Source: Ampelocalamus luodianensis
Taxonomy: Eukaryota; Streptophyta; Magnoliopsida; Poales; Poaceae
NCBI GenBank assembly: GCA_036346255.1
Contig: CM070617.1
Coordinates: 2,583,501-2,647,500, forward strand
Length of the DNA stretch: 64,000 nucleotides
Reading direction: 5' to 3'
The notes below the pieces were generated by a model, which did not search any database, was not told the DNA's origin, and saw only the letters and a list, made by a program, of their open reading frames with translations. This document shows positions 47,548 through 60,092 of this stretch, in pieces. The position numbers and the translations under genes are program-made. How positions within the stretch are numbered: the stretch's first letter is position 1; each line of letters begins with the position of its first letter.

Positions 47548-50500
47548 TGCTGGGCGCCAGGATATTGAAATGTACTTAATTAAATTCATCTTTGTAGCAC
47601 AATTGTTAATGAAGGAACAGTACTGCCCCTTTATTAAAGATCATGCTAGGAGTATAAATTTAACAAGTAGCCGATCCAATAATCAGGATTCCCGGATATA
47701 TATATATCTCACAATGGTTCCCAGGATCAACGACCATTGCATATATATATCCTTCATCAACATTGCATCAAATACATACAAGTCATACATTTACATAATT
47801 AAACATAAGTTTACAACATTCGGTTTTAGTACTACATTATAGAGTGACTTGGTCACTACAGCATGTTCAACAGCGGAAGCAAAACAAAATATCAAAATCC
47901 ACCAATGGCCTCATCCACCCGCAGGCAATTGCGTGGAGGAAAGAAGTAGCTTTACTCGTTAGCGTCACCCTGATCGGCGCTAACGGGTACTTCATAAAGA
48001 TAACCGTCCTCACCTGCAACAATAGGTGATAGCACCTTGAGTACGGAAGGTACTCAGCAAGTCTTACACAAACTAATAAAAGAAGTGTTTATTAGAACCT
48101 ATGCAAAGGAATAGAATTTATACATGCATAAGGTTACAACAGGAAGGTATAAAGGTTCAGATTTGCATAAAGCAATACATCTTAACCTAGAAAGGCTAAA
48201 TTTTGATAAAGCAATTTGATAAATCAAAGATAAAGTAGAACAGTAAGTAAAAGGAACAAGTGTAAACAGTACAGAGCATGAATCCCTCATGCTAAACCAG
48301 AAAACAAACCAGTTTTGTAAATCAAAACTTCTATACAGTGACATCAACTCAAGTTATCGTCCATGACCGTGGACACGGCTATTGAACAGTTTATACCTCG
48401 CAGCGGTGTACATCTTTACCCACATGACTTAGCTAGCCGTTGTCTTGGATGCCTCCGAATGATGACATACTTCCTTTGGTATGCCGACCGGGGAAACTAA
48501 GATTTGGTATTTTTCAACAAGCTAATACTATTGAGTTGGACTCCCATGTGTGAACTGATCTCGCTTAAACAACGACTGATAGCATCTGCTTAACCGGGGC
48601 ACACATGTTGCGTCAGTATTGCCGATCCAAACAATTTAATGCGAACTGGGCTCACTACCCATATTAGGATGCAATCGGCACCTTTAAGGTACGTATATGC
48701 TACGGAGCACATATACGCCCTCACCCTTCTAAGAACATCTGATACTGACATACAAGCTCACATGGCATACAACACAGTCATAAGACCTAAGCATTTATGC
48801 CATACAAGGTCAATACACATATTCTTACTTTCCTGTTTCCAACCCAATAGTCTTAACATTTTACTTAACCAAACAATACCATACTTCGCATGTGGAAGTA
48901 CGTGGGGACTTGAATTGAATAGTCAGAGTTCGGTCCTTAATTAACCTGGACAAGTCCACCACAATTCCCAATCTCGTGCACAAAAGCACCATCACTAGCT
49001 TCCTCTTGTCCAGATCAATTTAAATATAAAACTCATTTCTGAAATAAGTAAACTGGACAAAGAGTTTAAAGTAACAAAAAGCCATTTGTGATTCCCATGT
49101 TTGACAAGATATGCTTGTCAAACTTTAAAATCTCTAGACTGCATGTCTAAGCCAAATCTGAAAATATAGTATAGTATACAGTACTATACTAGGGTTGAGT
49201 GTATGGTTATGATTAAGGTAATCCACTATATTAGGTTATAGCTAGCTACTACAGATCACATTTTTGTATTTTTAGAAAAATAGCATGCACAGATATCACT
49301 GGATTTGTAAAAGCTATTGTACAAAATTTGGGATCAATATGGTGCAGAGAGGATGCTTGCCTTGATAATAATACACGTCTGTTGCAGGTTCAGGTTGCTC
49401 AGAGGTAGATTCAAAAATCTCAGATGAACCAGATTCTATAAGAAGCAATAAAATCCAATAAATGCCAAGGTCGACAGTAAGTACAAAATGGAAGAAATAT
49501 GCATGATCAACATGGAAATGCATGATTAGCAGTATGCTTAAGTTATAACTACCCATAATAGTAATAATAACCCATATTATAATACACAGCTTTTAAATAA
49601 CAGAAATTAGTGTTTGAACCAAAGTTGCAGTTTTCAGATTTTGAAAAGAGCTGAAAACAGGACAGATTACAGATTTTGGAAAAAGGAAAATAGACCAAGC
49701 AAAGGTTCTAAAATGAAGCTTAGCCTGATCTATTAGGGTAGTTAATACCCTAAACTAACCTTAACCTAACCCTACTCGGTTAGATTACAAAAGCTAAAGA
49801 AAAACCTATTTTGTCGGTTAGGCCGACAAAAGAAGACAGAGACAAATTTCAGCTATGAGGCAAAATAGATGATGACAAGAATTGGAAGATCAACTTGTTA
49901 TGCTACTAGGGTTTAGTTGAAACCTAACTAGGATGATAAGTTGACAGGGGAAACCCTAATTCTTGAAAATGACATGAAAGACCGAAAAGTTAGAATAACC
50001 ACTTTTCAGTTTAAAGCAGGTTGAGGCTATTGATATTTAAAAGAATGATTCATATGATCTCCTAAGGTCCTTAAGGTGCTCAAGATGACAATAACTAAGG
50101 GTTTAGCTTACCCGAATAGGAAAGACACCAAAAGTTGAGAAAGTCGATTTTGCTCAACAGAGAGATAACCTTCGGTTTTAACCTACAAAAGATGTCAAAA
50201 CCTTAGTGCAAGGTGAAACCAGTGCTTAGGATGGATAAGCAATGGAGAAGAGCAAGAAACTCTACTGGACAACAATGGAGAATGAAGAACTCCTTCGGCC
50301 AACACTGGTAACAGCAAAAAGCTAGGGTTTATATATGGATGTTGAGCTACAGAGCAAGATGGAAAGGTCTAGAGTTGATGAGGTGTCCATTTAGGACTAA
50401 TTATCCCAAAAATTAGTTGCATAAACTTTGGGATAAATCCTCTCCTCTGTTTACAGAGAGAGCTGCGCGCAGAGAGACAAGGAAGATGATAAGAATCATC

Positions 50501-50612
50501 TGACATGTGGGTCCCTCTGTCAGCCATAGCCGCGCGGGCCTCTTAAAGCTCAAAAGAATCTCAACCGTCCGATTAGAAATGGGCGGTTGTGATAAATAGA
50601 GAGGTTAAAAGA
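47548..50612 (-). repeat. LTR of element 2 (interrupted)
   Basis: It begins at the primer side with TGCTGGGCGCC and is homologous in order to the LTR of element 3. A TATA-like CATATATAAAC lies on the minus strand near 50325-50336. No genes. Confidence 0.65.
48379..48406 (-). repeat. Paired-palindrome LTR module (copy 4, decayed)
   Basis: CTATTGAACAG and CCTCGCAGCGG occupy the module position next to CCGTGGACACGG. Both palindromes are damaged, as expected in the oldest element. Confidence 0.65.
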
Positions 50613-53600
50613 TGTGGGGACCCCGGAGTTATCTCCGTAAGACCGCGACTAATCAAGGTCTTAGGGACATAACTCTAGATCTCCAGTAAATGAATTCCAA
50701 CTTAACTCGATCATGCACGCTTAACTAAAATCGCCAGAGACGATCATGCAAGCGCCTCATAGCGCTACGTGATTGTCGATTCTCCAATCAGTCAAGCACT
50801 ACACTTAGCGAGTTAAATAGGAAGCCATGGACAGCGAGCATGACCTATATTGGCTCCCAAGATCAGCGACCAATAAAGTCATACTCTCATACAACGTTGC
50901 TCACATCCATACAACATCCATACATAGATAGTTCAAAAGACATACAACATAGTTCCAAGTTTACAACTAATACAAGTGGTCGACCGCCAAATTTAAAAGA
51001 GAGTATTAAGTAGCAGGAAACACATAAATAAACCAAAAGACCAGCAATGGTATGCCCCATAACCCATCGGCAACCAACCGGGAGTTAGATGATAGCAAAC
51101 TACTCATCGGTGTCGCTAAATCGACACCGACCAGCTCGTCGGTCTCTAAATCCTCCTCACCGTAAAGCCAACAAACATCCGCTGAGTACAAAGAGTACTC
51201 GCAAGTCTTACACAAATAAAAATATTTATGCATAAGGTCATTCAAAGGAAGGGCTCATATTGGCTTAATTTTTGCGAAAGAGACGCAATACTGAACAACC
51301 TACACATACTAGTTTTTCAAGTGCCATTTAAAAGTCAGATTTGAAGTAGAAGTAAAACATGTGAATAAGTAATGAATTCAATAACAAATGAATCATGACA
51401 AAGTGGCGGTCCACTTTGATACAACAACAAGCATGAACATCCCATTCATGTCGATACCAAGTTATAACCACAATTTTAATTCCAAGTCTAACAATAGTAA
51501 CTCCCGAACTCAAGCGGTTGTCCATAACCGTGGACACGCTATTCGAATAGATTTATACCTGCAGGGTGTACTACTTACCCACACGACTTGATTAGCCCGT
51601 AAGCCTCCGGATGCCTCCGAATATAGCATACTTCCTATGGTATGCCGGTGGGTAAATCAAGATACGGTCATTTTAGTAAGAAGATCCCATTGAGCTAAGT
51701 CCTCAACCCATGGCTCTAGGAAACACAAGACGTTAACGCCCATCCTATATATCCTAGGAAACACAAGACGTTAACGCCCCATCCTATCGGCCAAAAGGAA
51801 CACGGATTTCACGGTCCCATGCCCTAACAATCTCACCACCGTGGGACTCATCACAATAAAACCTTCCCCTACTTAACCATACGGCTCCCAACCCGTGTGG
51901 TAGCACGAATGTACTTGAATCAACGACGTTACCAAAGTTCGGTCCTTAATTGTCCGCACAAGTCAACCACATACCCAATCTCGTGCACCAAGCACCATCA
52001 CTAACCAACACTTGTCCGACCAAAAGCTCATTTGAAAAGACGAAATTTTAACTCACAAAACAGATACGAAGATCTGAACCAAAAGTAAATAATGAGAGTT
52101 GTGTTTATCCCATAATTGTCTGGGTTATTCCGACAATCAAACTACTGGGTTCTAGACTTGCATGGCTAAGCAACTCGAACAATATAACTTTACTCATCCT
52201 ATCATAACATTTCAGTAATGGAATAATTCATGGATAGCCTCAATGACAAGATAATAGGATGTGTCTAACCATTCATCACAAAAATAGCGACAATATAAAA
52301 CTATCATGCAAGCAATTATCATTGCATCTATCCTAACAAAATTGGGATCAAATATGATGCAAAAGAAAGTTCAAAGGATGCTTGCCTTGCTGGAAAAGTA
52401 GTTGCTCACTCTCGGTGGCGTGGCGTCAATATCAAAAGGCTCGAATCTAGATAGATATAATAACGAATAACCACCAGAAACATCTCAAAATTCAAAATGC
52501 TCAAAAATGCATGATTTTTCTACAGTAGCTAAGTCATGGTTTTAGATGATTTATGGTGAAAGATTTATTCCATTTTGATTTAAGGTGTGAAAGTTATAAG
52601 TGTTTGAATTTAAGTTTTCGAGATGTCTTCTTTGAGTAATTTAATTATAAGGTGAAAATTTGTAGAGCAGTGGTGAGTACATGGATTACAAGGATAAATA
52701 GGCAATATTATTACAAGCTCAACAGAGTTGAGTTTGCGTCATTCGGAGTTCTCATGATTTAGTTACGAATTTCTAAAGTTACCAACATTTTCTTTTATAA
52801 AATTAATAGTGTTAAAAGCTCATTTTCCAAATTAATGCCCTCTGTTACAGAGACATGTTTGAAACCAATTTTAATACAAAGTTCATTAAAAATAAAATTT
52901 ATCAGAAGTGGTTTCACTTATTTTGGAGTAAAAATGAATTAGTTATGTATTTTAGAAGTTAATACAATTTTTCAAAGTACAATAATAGATTTCGAATTTC
53001 TTAATGTATTTCATACTTTTCTCACCGAGCCACGCCTAGTCGTGGTCACCGACAGCGGGCCTGGAACAATACCACTTTCAAAGTAACAATAGGTTTAATA
53101 ACTCGAATCGACATGGGGTCCCGCTCGCCGAGACTCGGCCCACGGCCTTGGTCTACCGACGCACGCGCATGGTGCACGCTTAAAGCCTAGGGTCCACATG
53201 TCACCCACCGAGGTTTTAACCTCAAAGTTCCGTTCTCGTGCACGGGCCCACGTAAGCGATCGCTTTAACCCGTTAAGACGGCATTTAACGCTAATGATTA
53301 CCCCTTAACCCCTAATCATTTTGCTACGGCGCTTCGTCAGACGCGCAACGGATTTTGATCCGCGCGTTGCCACCGTGACTCGCCGGCGCGCGGCGCCACG
53401 GCGGCGCGCCAAGGCCATGTCGAATCACAATAGTGTGGCGCTCCTAATGAGAGTGGTCTCGACGGCTGAGCCGGCTGCACGGCGCTAACCGGAGTTGAGC
53501 GGCGGCGCTCAAAACGGCAAACTCAAAACAAAAAAAGTCGCCCGCAATGCAAACAAGCGAGTGCCCGAGTGTCCAAAGACTACTTGAGGCTACCGAGCTA

Positions 53601-55053
53601 GGTGGACGCTCGGGAAGCTAGAAGTCGGCTGGAGCACCAACGGCGCGAGAAGAATGTGGTGCCAACACGGTTCAACGTGGAGAGGAAGATCTCGAGCAAA
53701 ATGAAGCAAAGTGAATGCTTAGATTAGCTCAAGGAGCTTAAGAGCAAGCCATAAGAGCAAGGAATAGGACAATGGCTTACGGATCAAGGTGGGAGGCGAA
53801 AAGTTGCTTCACGGTCGGAAATGGTGCAAACCTCGATTCAACCAGATCCTGCCGTGCATTACCAAAATTAACTTAGGGGTTTCTCTCAGTGGACTAAAGC
53901 ATGAGGGGTGACGCGCAAAGTTGAGGATAATACCTCCGGGACACGAAGATGGCACGACGGTGTCCGCGAGAGCACGCTCTGGAAGTCGCCGGGAGCACGA
54001 CGATGAACAGTGAGCTACAAGCAAACATAGGAGCTCGCATGAGCAAAAATGGACACGGGAATGAACCTAGAACAGGGAGGGATCATGAGGAGGAAGCTTA
54101 CCCGTGAAGAGAGCGAGAACAAACTTCCCTCTCCTCGGTCAAACAGAGGAGAAGTGAGGAATTTGCTAGGTTCGGTGCTAGTTAAAGATGGCCAACGGAC
54201 GAACGGAGGCGGCGTGACATGCCGAGGCTCCGGATAGGTCAAAGCGGGCGGCGCGGTCACGGCGTTGACGGCAGCAGCAGAGCTCCTTCGGCGCGTGGCG
54301 CTTGAGCTCGCCGCGCGCGCTCGAGGTTGAAGACGCCCCGACATGCGGGACCCACCGCGTCGGTGACTCCACGGCCGCGCGCGAACGCGAGTTGAACGAT
54401 TAGATCGAACCGTTGGATCACGAATGGGCGGATGGGATCGGTGTGTGCAATCGGACCGGTCGAAGGGTAGGCGATCGAGCCGTTGATCCGAGATCCAAGG
54501 GTTGCATGTCGCGTGCGATTAGGCGGTTGGGCTGAGTCCATTCGCCGAGTCGCTCGAGCCCGAGGAACAAGGCGCCGATCCGGTTGAGTCCAAGTTTGAC
54601 CGATATTTTAATTGTTTTCCTACTTTGACCAGGACTTAAAAATAGAAATAAAATTCCTAAAATCATGAAATAAATCATGGGGTTCTGGGATAACCTAGTG
54701 TCCATAAAAATTATTGAACCCTACTGTTCATGATTTAATTTGTGATATAGAAATTCAAACTCAAACTAGGTCTTTTAATAGTGTTGGGATTTTCTTAGGG
54801 TTCAAACCAGTCCCAAAAATTTGGGAAAAATTATATTAATTCTTGATAATTAATATAGTATTTGAATAAATTATTTCCAGAGATACTTCAGTAGCATTTA
54901 TATTAGTTTTATGATTGGAGTTCAATTTAAAATGGATGTTTCATAAGCATTTTGAGATTTTCCAAGTGCAATATTAAAAATAAAAAGTTTCAAAACATGA
55001 TGCATGATAATGAAATGCATAATAAACCTCTTTATTAATTTGGGGATGTGACA
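50613..55053 (-). repeat. 3' LTR of element 3
   Basis: 4441 bp, from TGTGGGGACCCCGG on + (its 3' end) to GGGGATGTGACA (its 5' start on minus). It is nearly identical to the part of the 5' LTR in the window but lacks many single G or C bases. No genes. Confidence 0.9.
51539..51565 (-). repeat. Paired-palindrome LTR module (copy 5)
   Basis: CTATTCGAATAG (51539-51550) and CCTGCAGG (51558-51565) with spacer ATTTATA. Compared with copy 6 each arm of the second palindrome has lost one base, so symmetry is kept. Confidence 0.85.
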
Positions 55054-55091
55054 AACCTCCCCCCCTTACAAAAGATCTCGACCCCGAGATC
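55054..55091 (-). other. Polypurine tract and pre-LTR hairpin, element 3
   Basis: On the minus strand a GATCTCG/CGAGATC stem with GGGT loop (55074-55091) precedes AAGGGGGGGAGGTT, which abuts the 3' LTR. Same layout as element 1. Confidence 0.75.
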
Positions 55092-55262
55092 GATAGGGTG
55101 GAAGTAGGATAGAACAGTTCTAAAAGAAGACAAAACATCTGTTGTCTTGATTTCCTTCAAAGATAGTGCCAAGATATCTTTGTAGGGTTACAAGGAATGG
55201 CTAAAACATTTTTCCCTTCCCATTGCTTTGTTTAAACTTTCCTTTCTTGATTCAAAGACAAT

Positions 55263-56657
55263 TTAAGAAGAAGGAAAAAGATCTGGATAGCTAGCTCGTA
55301 GTTGATCTTCACGCTCCCAAGTTGCTTCATCTTCAGTATGGTTGCTCCATTGAACATTGACGAATTTGATGTTGCGATTTCGCGTCTTGCGCTCCTTTTC
55401 TTCAAGAATGCGAATCGGGTGCTCCCGATAGGAAAGATCGGGTTGCAAGTCAAGTTTTTCCAGTTCAGTTGCTTCGGTTGGGATGCGAAGACACTTCTTC
55501 AGTTGGGAAACATGGAAAACATCATGCACATCCGCAAGTGAGGGTGGCAATTCTATTTGATAAGCCACCGGTCCCATCCTTGCTAGAACTCGGAAAGGTC
55601 CGATGTAGCGAGGTGCCAGTTTGCCTTTGACTTGGAAACGATGGGTTCCTTTCATTGGAGAAACCTTAAGATAGACATGATCATCCACTTGAAAACTCAA
55701 TTCGCGACGACGACGATCGGCATAGGACTTACGCGAGATTGAGCCGCCGAAGTCGCCGCGGATGACACGAACTTGCTCTTCAGCATCCTCTACCAAGGTT
55801 GGACCATAGAATGGCCTTTCCCCGGCTTCGGACCAGTTCAAAGGTGTCCTACAAGCTCTTCCATACAAAGCCTCGAACGGTGACATTTGAATGCTTGATT
55901 GGAAGCTATTGTTGTAGGAGAACTCTGCAAATGGTAAACATTTCTCCCAGTCCTTGCTATAGGACAGCACACAAGCTCGGAGAAGGTCTTCCAAGATTTG
56001 ATTCACCCTTTCAGTTTGTCCATCTGTTTGCGGGTGGTATGCGGAGCTGAAAGATAAATTGGTCCCCATTGCTTGGTGCAGGCATTTCCAGAAGTGAGAG
56101 GTAAATTGGGGACCCCTATCAGAAATGATCACTTTTGGTACACCATGGAGACAAACAATCCTGGAAATGTACAACTCCGCTAGCTTGACCCCGGTGTAAG
56201 TGGTCTTGACCGGAATAAAATGGGCAACCTTTGTCAGACGATCGACAATAACCCATATAGAATCCGACCCCGCTTGAGTTTTTGAAAGGCCGGTGATAAA
56301 ATCCATGCCAACTTCTTCCCATTTCCACCTGGGGATGGGCAGGGGTTGTAGAGTGCCTGCCGGTTTCAAATGCTCGGCCTTAACTCTTTGGCATACGTCA
56401 CATTTGGCAACAAATTGAGCGATGTGCCGCTTCATTCGGCTCCACCATAGCCGCTTCTTAAGATCTTGGTACATCTTGGTGCTACCTGGGTGGATAGAGA
56501 ACTTGGAATCATGTGCCTCTTTGAGAATTAATTCTCTCAAAGCGCGGTCAAAAGGCACCACCCACCGCTTTCCGAACAAAAGAGTGCCATGTGAATCTTC
56601 TTTGAAACCCTTAGCCTTGCCCTTCTTCAATGCTTCGCGGATTTGAGCTACTTCCAA
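55263..56657 (-). pseudogene. Integrase with chromodomain-like C-terminus, element 3
   Basis: A 464-residue open frame. N-terminal zinc-binding HHCC region (HPGSTKMYQDLKKRLWW, then CDVCQ), catalytic core with the three acidic positions in GMDFITG, IISDRGPQF and the glutamate of DGQTERVNQ, a GPF-type stretch (KLAPRYIGPFRVL), and an end segment (HPIRILEEKERK, then VQWSNHTEDEATWE) that resembles a chromodomain used for targeting to heterochromatin. The frame is intact but its upstream polyprotein is broken, so it is scored as part of a dead gene. Confidence 0.85.
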
Positions 56658-57523
56658 GTCAGTCTTCTAGGCTTCTCTAATCTGATCCTCAAGTGTAAAA
56701 TTCACACTAAAGGCAGCAAGGAACCTTCTTTAATTATCTCCACCGCAGACGTTGCATCGCAGACACAAGCTCTTTGAAATGGGAGTCACCGATAAACAGA
56801 TTGCACCGAGACTTTCTACTTAGGGCATAAGAACCACATTTGCTTTTCTGGATGATAATGGAGACCAAAATCATAATCTTTGATCAACTCAAGCCATCTT
56901 CTTTGTCTCAAGTTCAGATCGGCTTGGGTGAAGATATATTTAAGACTCTTGTGGTCGGTGTAGATTTATAGCGATTCGATGAGGTAATGTCGCCAAATCT
57001 TTAGAGCATGAACAACCGCGCGAGCTCCAAATCGTGAGTGGGATAATTCGACTCATGAGGTCTCGCTGTTGCTGGATGCATAAGCTACCACTCGGCCTCT
57101 TGCATAAGAACACAACCGAGCCCATGGCGAGATGCATCGCGATAAATGTCAAAGCTCTTGTGAATGTCGGGCAAGATAAGTACCGAGCTTTGGTCAAGCA
57201 TTCCTTTAGGATCTGAAAGCTCTCCTCACATTCAAAGACCATTCGAACTTCTTTTCTTTCTTCAGAAGTTGAGTCATTGGCCTTGCAATTTTGGAGAAGT
57301 TCTGGATGAATCTGCGGTAGTAACCCGCAAGTCCAAGAAAACTACGAATATCAGTAATGTTTCTGGGTTGTCTCCAATCAAGGACATCTTGCACTTTGCT
57401 AGGATCAACAAACAATACCGCCTTGGATAGGACATGTCCCAAGAAACTAACCTCATGAAGCGAACTTCGCATTTGCTAAATTTGGCATAAAGTCGATGTT
57501 GTGAAGCTTTTCCAACACAAGCC
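56658..57523 (-). pseudogene. RNase H and connection part of pol, frameshifted
   Basis: Pieces in different frames: 57206-57472 holds the end of reverse transcriptase (VSFLGHVLS, RSFLGLAGYYRRFIQNFS), and 56940-57242 has RNase H-like remains (FTRALTFIAMHLAMGSVVF, LATLPHRIAIN). Several indels break the polyprotein here. Confidence 0.75.
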
Positions 57524-58525
57524 TCAAGTGTTGCTCGTGTTCTTCATCGACCTTGAGTAGATAAGGATATCATCAATGAACACAACAACAAACTTATCCA
57601 AATACTCCATGAACACTGAATTCATAAGATTCATGAAGTATGCCGGTGCATTCGTTAGACCAAAGGACATGACAGTGTACTCGTACAACCCGTAACGAGT
57701 AGAGAATGCTGTCTTCGGAATGTCTTCGGTTCGAACTTTAATTTGATGATAGCCCAAGCGCAAATCAACCTTGGAGAATACTTGGGCTCCACTCAATTGA
57801 TCAAATAAATCATCAATCCGAGGAAGCGGATATTTGTTCTTGATAGTGACTTCATTTAACGGACGGTAGTCAACACACATCCGCAAACTCTTGTCCTTCT
57901 TTTTGACAAAGATAGTCGGGCATCCCCAAGGTGAGGAGCTTGGCCTAATAAACACCTTGTCTTGAAGTTCTTGGAGTTGCTTCTTCAATTCTTCCAATTC
58001 ATTAGGAGGCATCCGGTATGGCCGTTTTGAGATCGGCGATGCAGACGGTAGAAGCTCGATGACGAACTCGACTTCTCGATCGGGAGGCATGCCCAGGAGT
58101 TCTTCGGGGAATACATCTGGATATTCACACACCACAGGCACTTTCTCAAGTTCAAGAGAGGTATAAGCTTCCGAGGCATAGAGATGAGAAGCGCCTACGA
58201 AGGTGCAAAACGACTTGAGCGCCATCTTCACTAGTGAGTAAATAGACCACGAGCACAATCGATCTTTCCTGGTTTTGGACAGCCAATCCATCCCCAAGAT
58301 TACATCAATACCGCTGATTTTATCACAATTAAGTTTGCCAAGAAGTTGACATTTTGAATTTCCACCTTTACGCCCGTGAGACTTGATCGGTTTGGAAAAC
58401 CGATCCCGCGATCGGATTTGATATGGTGGCTGAAGTATATGTATTTCAAATTGATTAAGTGCAGCATATTCTTCTTTAATGAATGAATGAGATGCTCCGA
58501 GAATCAAATAAAGCGATTTGGACAA
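57524..58525 (-). pseudogene. Protease and reverse transcriptase, element 3
   Basis: The frame contains the protease region (GASHSFI, then VILGMDWL) and most of reverse transcriptase: YPLPRIDDLFDQLSG, KVDLRLGYHQIKV, MSFGLTNAPAYFMNLMN and the catalytic VVVFIDDILIYS box. The conserved aspartate of the protease active site lies just outside this frame because of an indel next to GASHSFI. The product would be inactive as a polyprotein. Confidence 0.85.
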
Positions 58526-59746
58526 GAATTAACAAGAAGTGTACCCAAAACGACGCCCGAGCGCCGCTTGCCTCCTCGGCGGTGACGTGGTTCACTCGGC
58601 CACGCAGGACACGAGGAGGGTAGATGCTGCCACGGAGGTGGTGTAGGTCTTGCCACAGCCGGTGGTGTAGGAGCACGATAAACTGCGGCATTCCCCGCCG
58701 CTGGCGAGGCAAGAAGAAGCATAGTGGCCTGGCGACCACAATGAAAGCAGTGACATTAGGCTTGAATGTACCACTACTTTGGGAGTTCTTACTTCCATTG
58801 TGCCGCTGCCCCGTAGGTGGAGAAGGTCGTGCAGCGCCACAGAAACCTCGATGGCTTTGGAGCACGAGGACGAGGTGCCTGAGGCGGTCCGGCGCGCTGC
58901 CGAGGAAAGCGCCACTAGCCGAAGGCGAGCGGCCTTCTTCCTCTTCTGGACTCCTCCACACCACACTCTTGTGCTCCACTACAATGGCCTTGTTCACCAT
59001 GTGCCGGAAGTTCGGAAGTCATGTACTGCTAAAGCCACCGCATCTCTCGATCAAGCCGCCCATGAACCGTGGCGGCGCGCAGCATCCGTGGAGGCGTCAT
59101 CCGGCATAGCGGGCCAAGGAGTTGAACTCTGAAGATACTCGATGTGATCTTCCTTCCTTGCTTCAAAGCAAGAAATCTGCCGCTTGATGGACATGACCCC
59201 ATCAGAATATAGGCCTCCCGAAGCCGCACGAAACTCGTTCCATGATGGAGCGTCTCGTCGAGTTGCATGGCGGAAAATTATCCCACCATGCACTAGCGGC
59301 GCCTTCCGGTGATAGGCGGCAAAGAACTCTCTCAATGCCCGTGACACCGGCAATGGCTAGTTTCTTCTCCACATCCCTTAGCCAATCTTCACCTCCATAG
59401 GGTCTCCGGTGCACCAAAGGTGGGAGGATTTGTTCGTTGAAACTCGCCGAGACCCCACACGCCTCGATGTCCCCCCTCCTGCCGCCGCAGAGCGGGAGAG
59501 AGTATTGCGAGCTATAGCCTCCGTGATCTGGTCCGATCCATCCTATTCCTCTCGTCTGAGCCAAAACTTCCGCCATAGTGGGTGGCGGAGGAAGCACTTC
59601 CTCGGAGGAACTGTCCGCGGACGGTCGGGCTGAGAGGGCTCACCCCTCTCCTCGCGGCGTAAAGTTACGCTCTGGCAGCAGAACGAGTGCCCTGGGTGGA
59701 GATCCCCATCGCGCTGAGCTCTAGCACGAGTGTTGGGGCCTGACAT
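58476..59746 (-). pseudogene. Degenerate gag of element 3
   Basis: Starts MSGPNTRARAQRDG at 59746. Capsid-like pieces are spread over frames (LPPPPTMAEVLAQ, WLRDVEKKLAIAGV, GAASAWWDNF), then a zinc-knuckle remnant (SPGHYASSC) and the link to protease (GRVNHVTAEEA). At least four frameshifts. Confidence 0.75.
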
Positions 59747-60092
59747 CCTGGAGTGACAAGGAATGTTAAAAAGAGGCTAAGATTGAGGGAAAAGTACGAA
59801 TAATAAAACTTTGGACAGCAAGCACAAAGTTCTTATTTAAGCATGCATAATGATATAAAATGCACCAAATCACAACACCAAAAAGGGCGTACGAAGGCAC
59901 TAAGGCCAGTACAAGATTCATAAAGTCAAATCATAGTTTTTCCAAAGCAATTCCATTCATAGGGCCCGTGGGCGAAAAGCAACTGCTGGAAATATAGTTC
60001 TTGCAAGAGAAACATTAATAGTTTAATCGTTACTAGCCTATTACAGGAAATCAAAGATACATGCTTGCCCAAAGGCTTACGCCTACAACATT
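59747..60092 (-). other. Spacer between extra ORF and gag, element 3
   Basis: No coding signal seen. A similar non-coding spacer separates the two ORFs in element 2. Confidence 0.4.

Larger units (their letters stand above)
45700..50612 (-). mobile_element. Element 2: truncated Gypsy retrotransposon
   Basis: In minus orientation it has an LTR (47548-50612), a decayed primer site (47532-47544), an extra ORF remnant (46500-47331) and the start of gag (about 45700-46205). The rest of gag, pol and the 3' LTR are missing on the left. Its LTR is interrupted at 50612 by element 3, so element 2 is older. The remaining LTR part should lie beyond the window. No intact reading frame survives. Confidence 0.75.
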
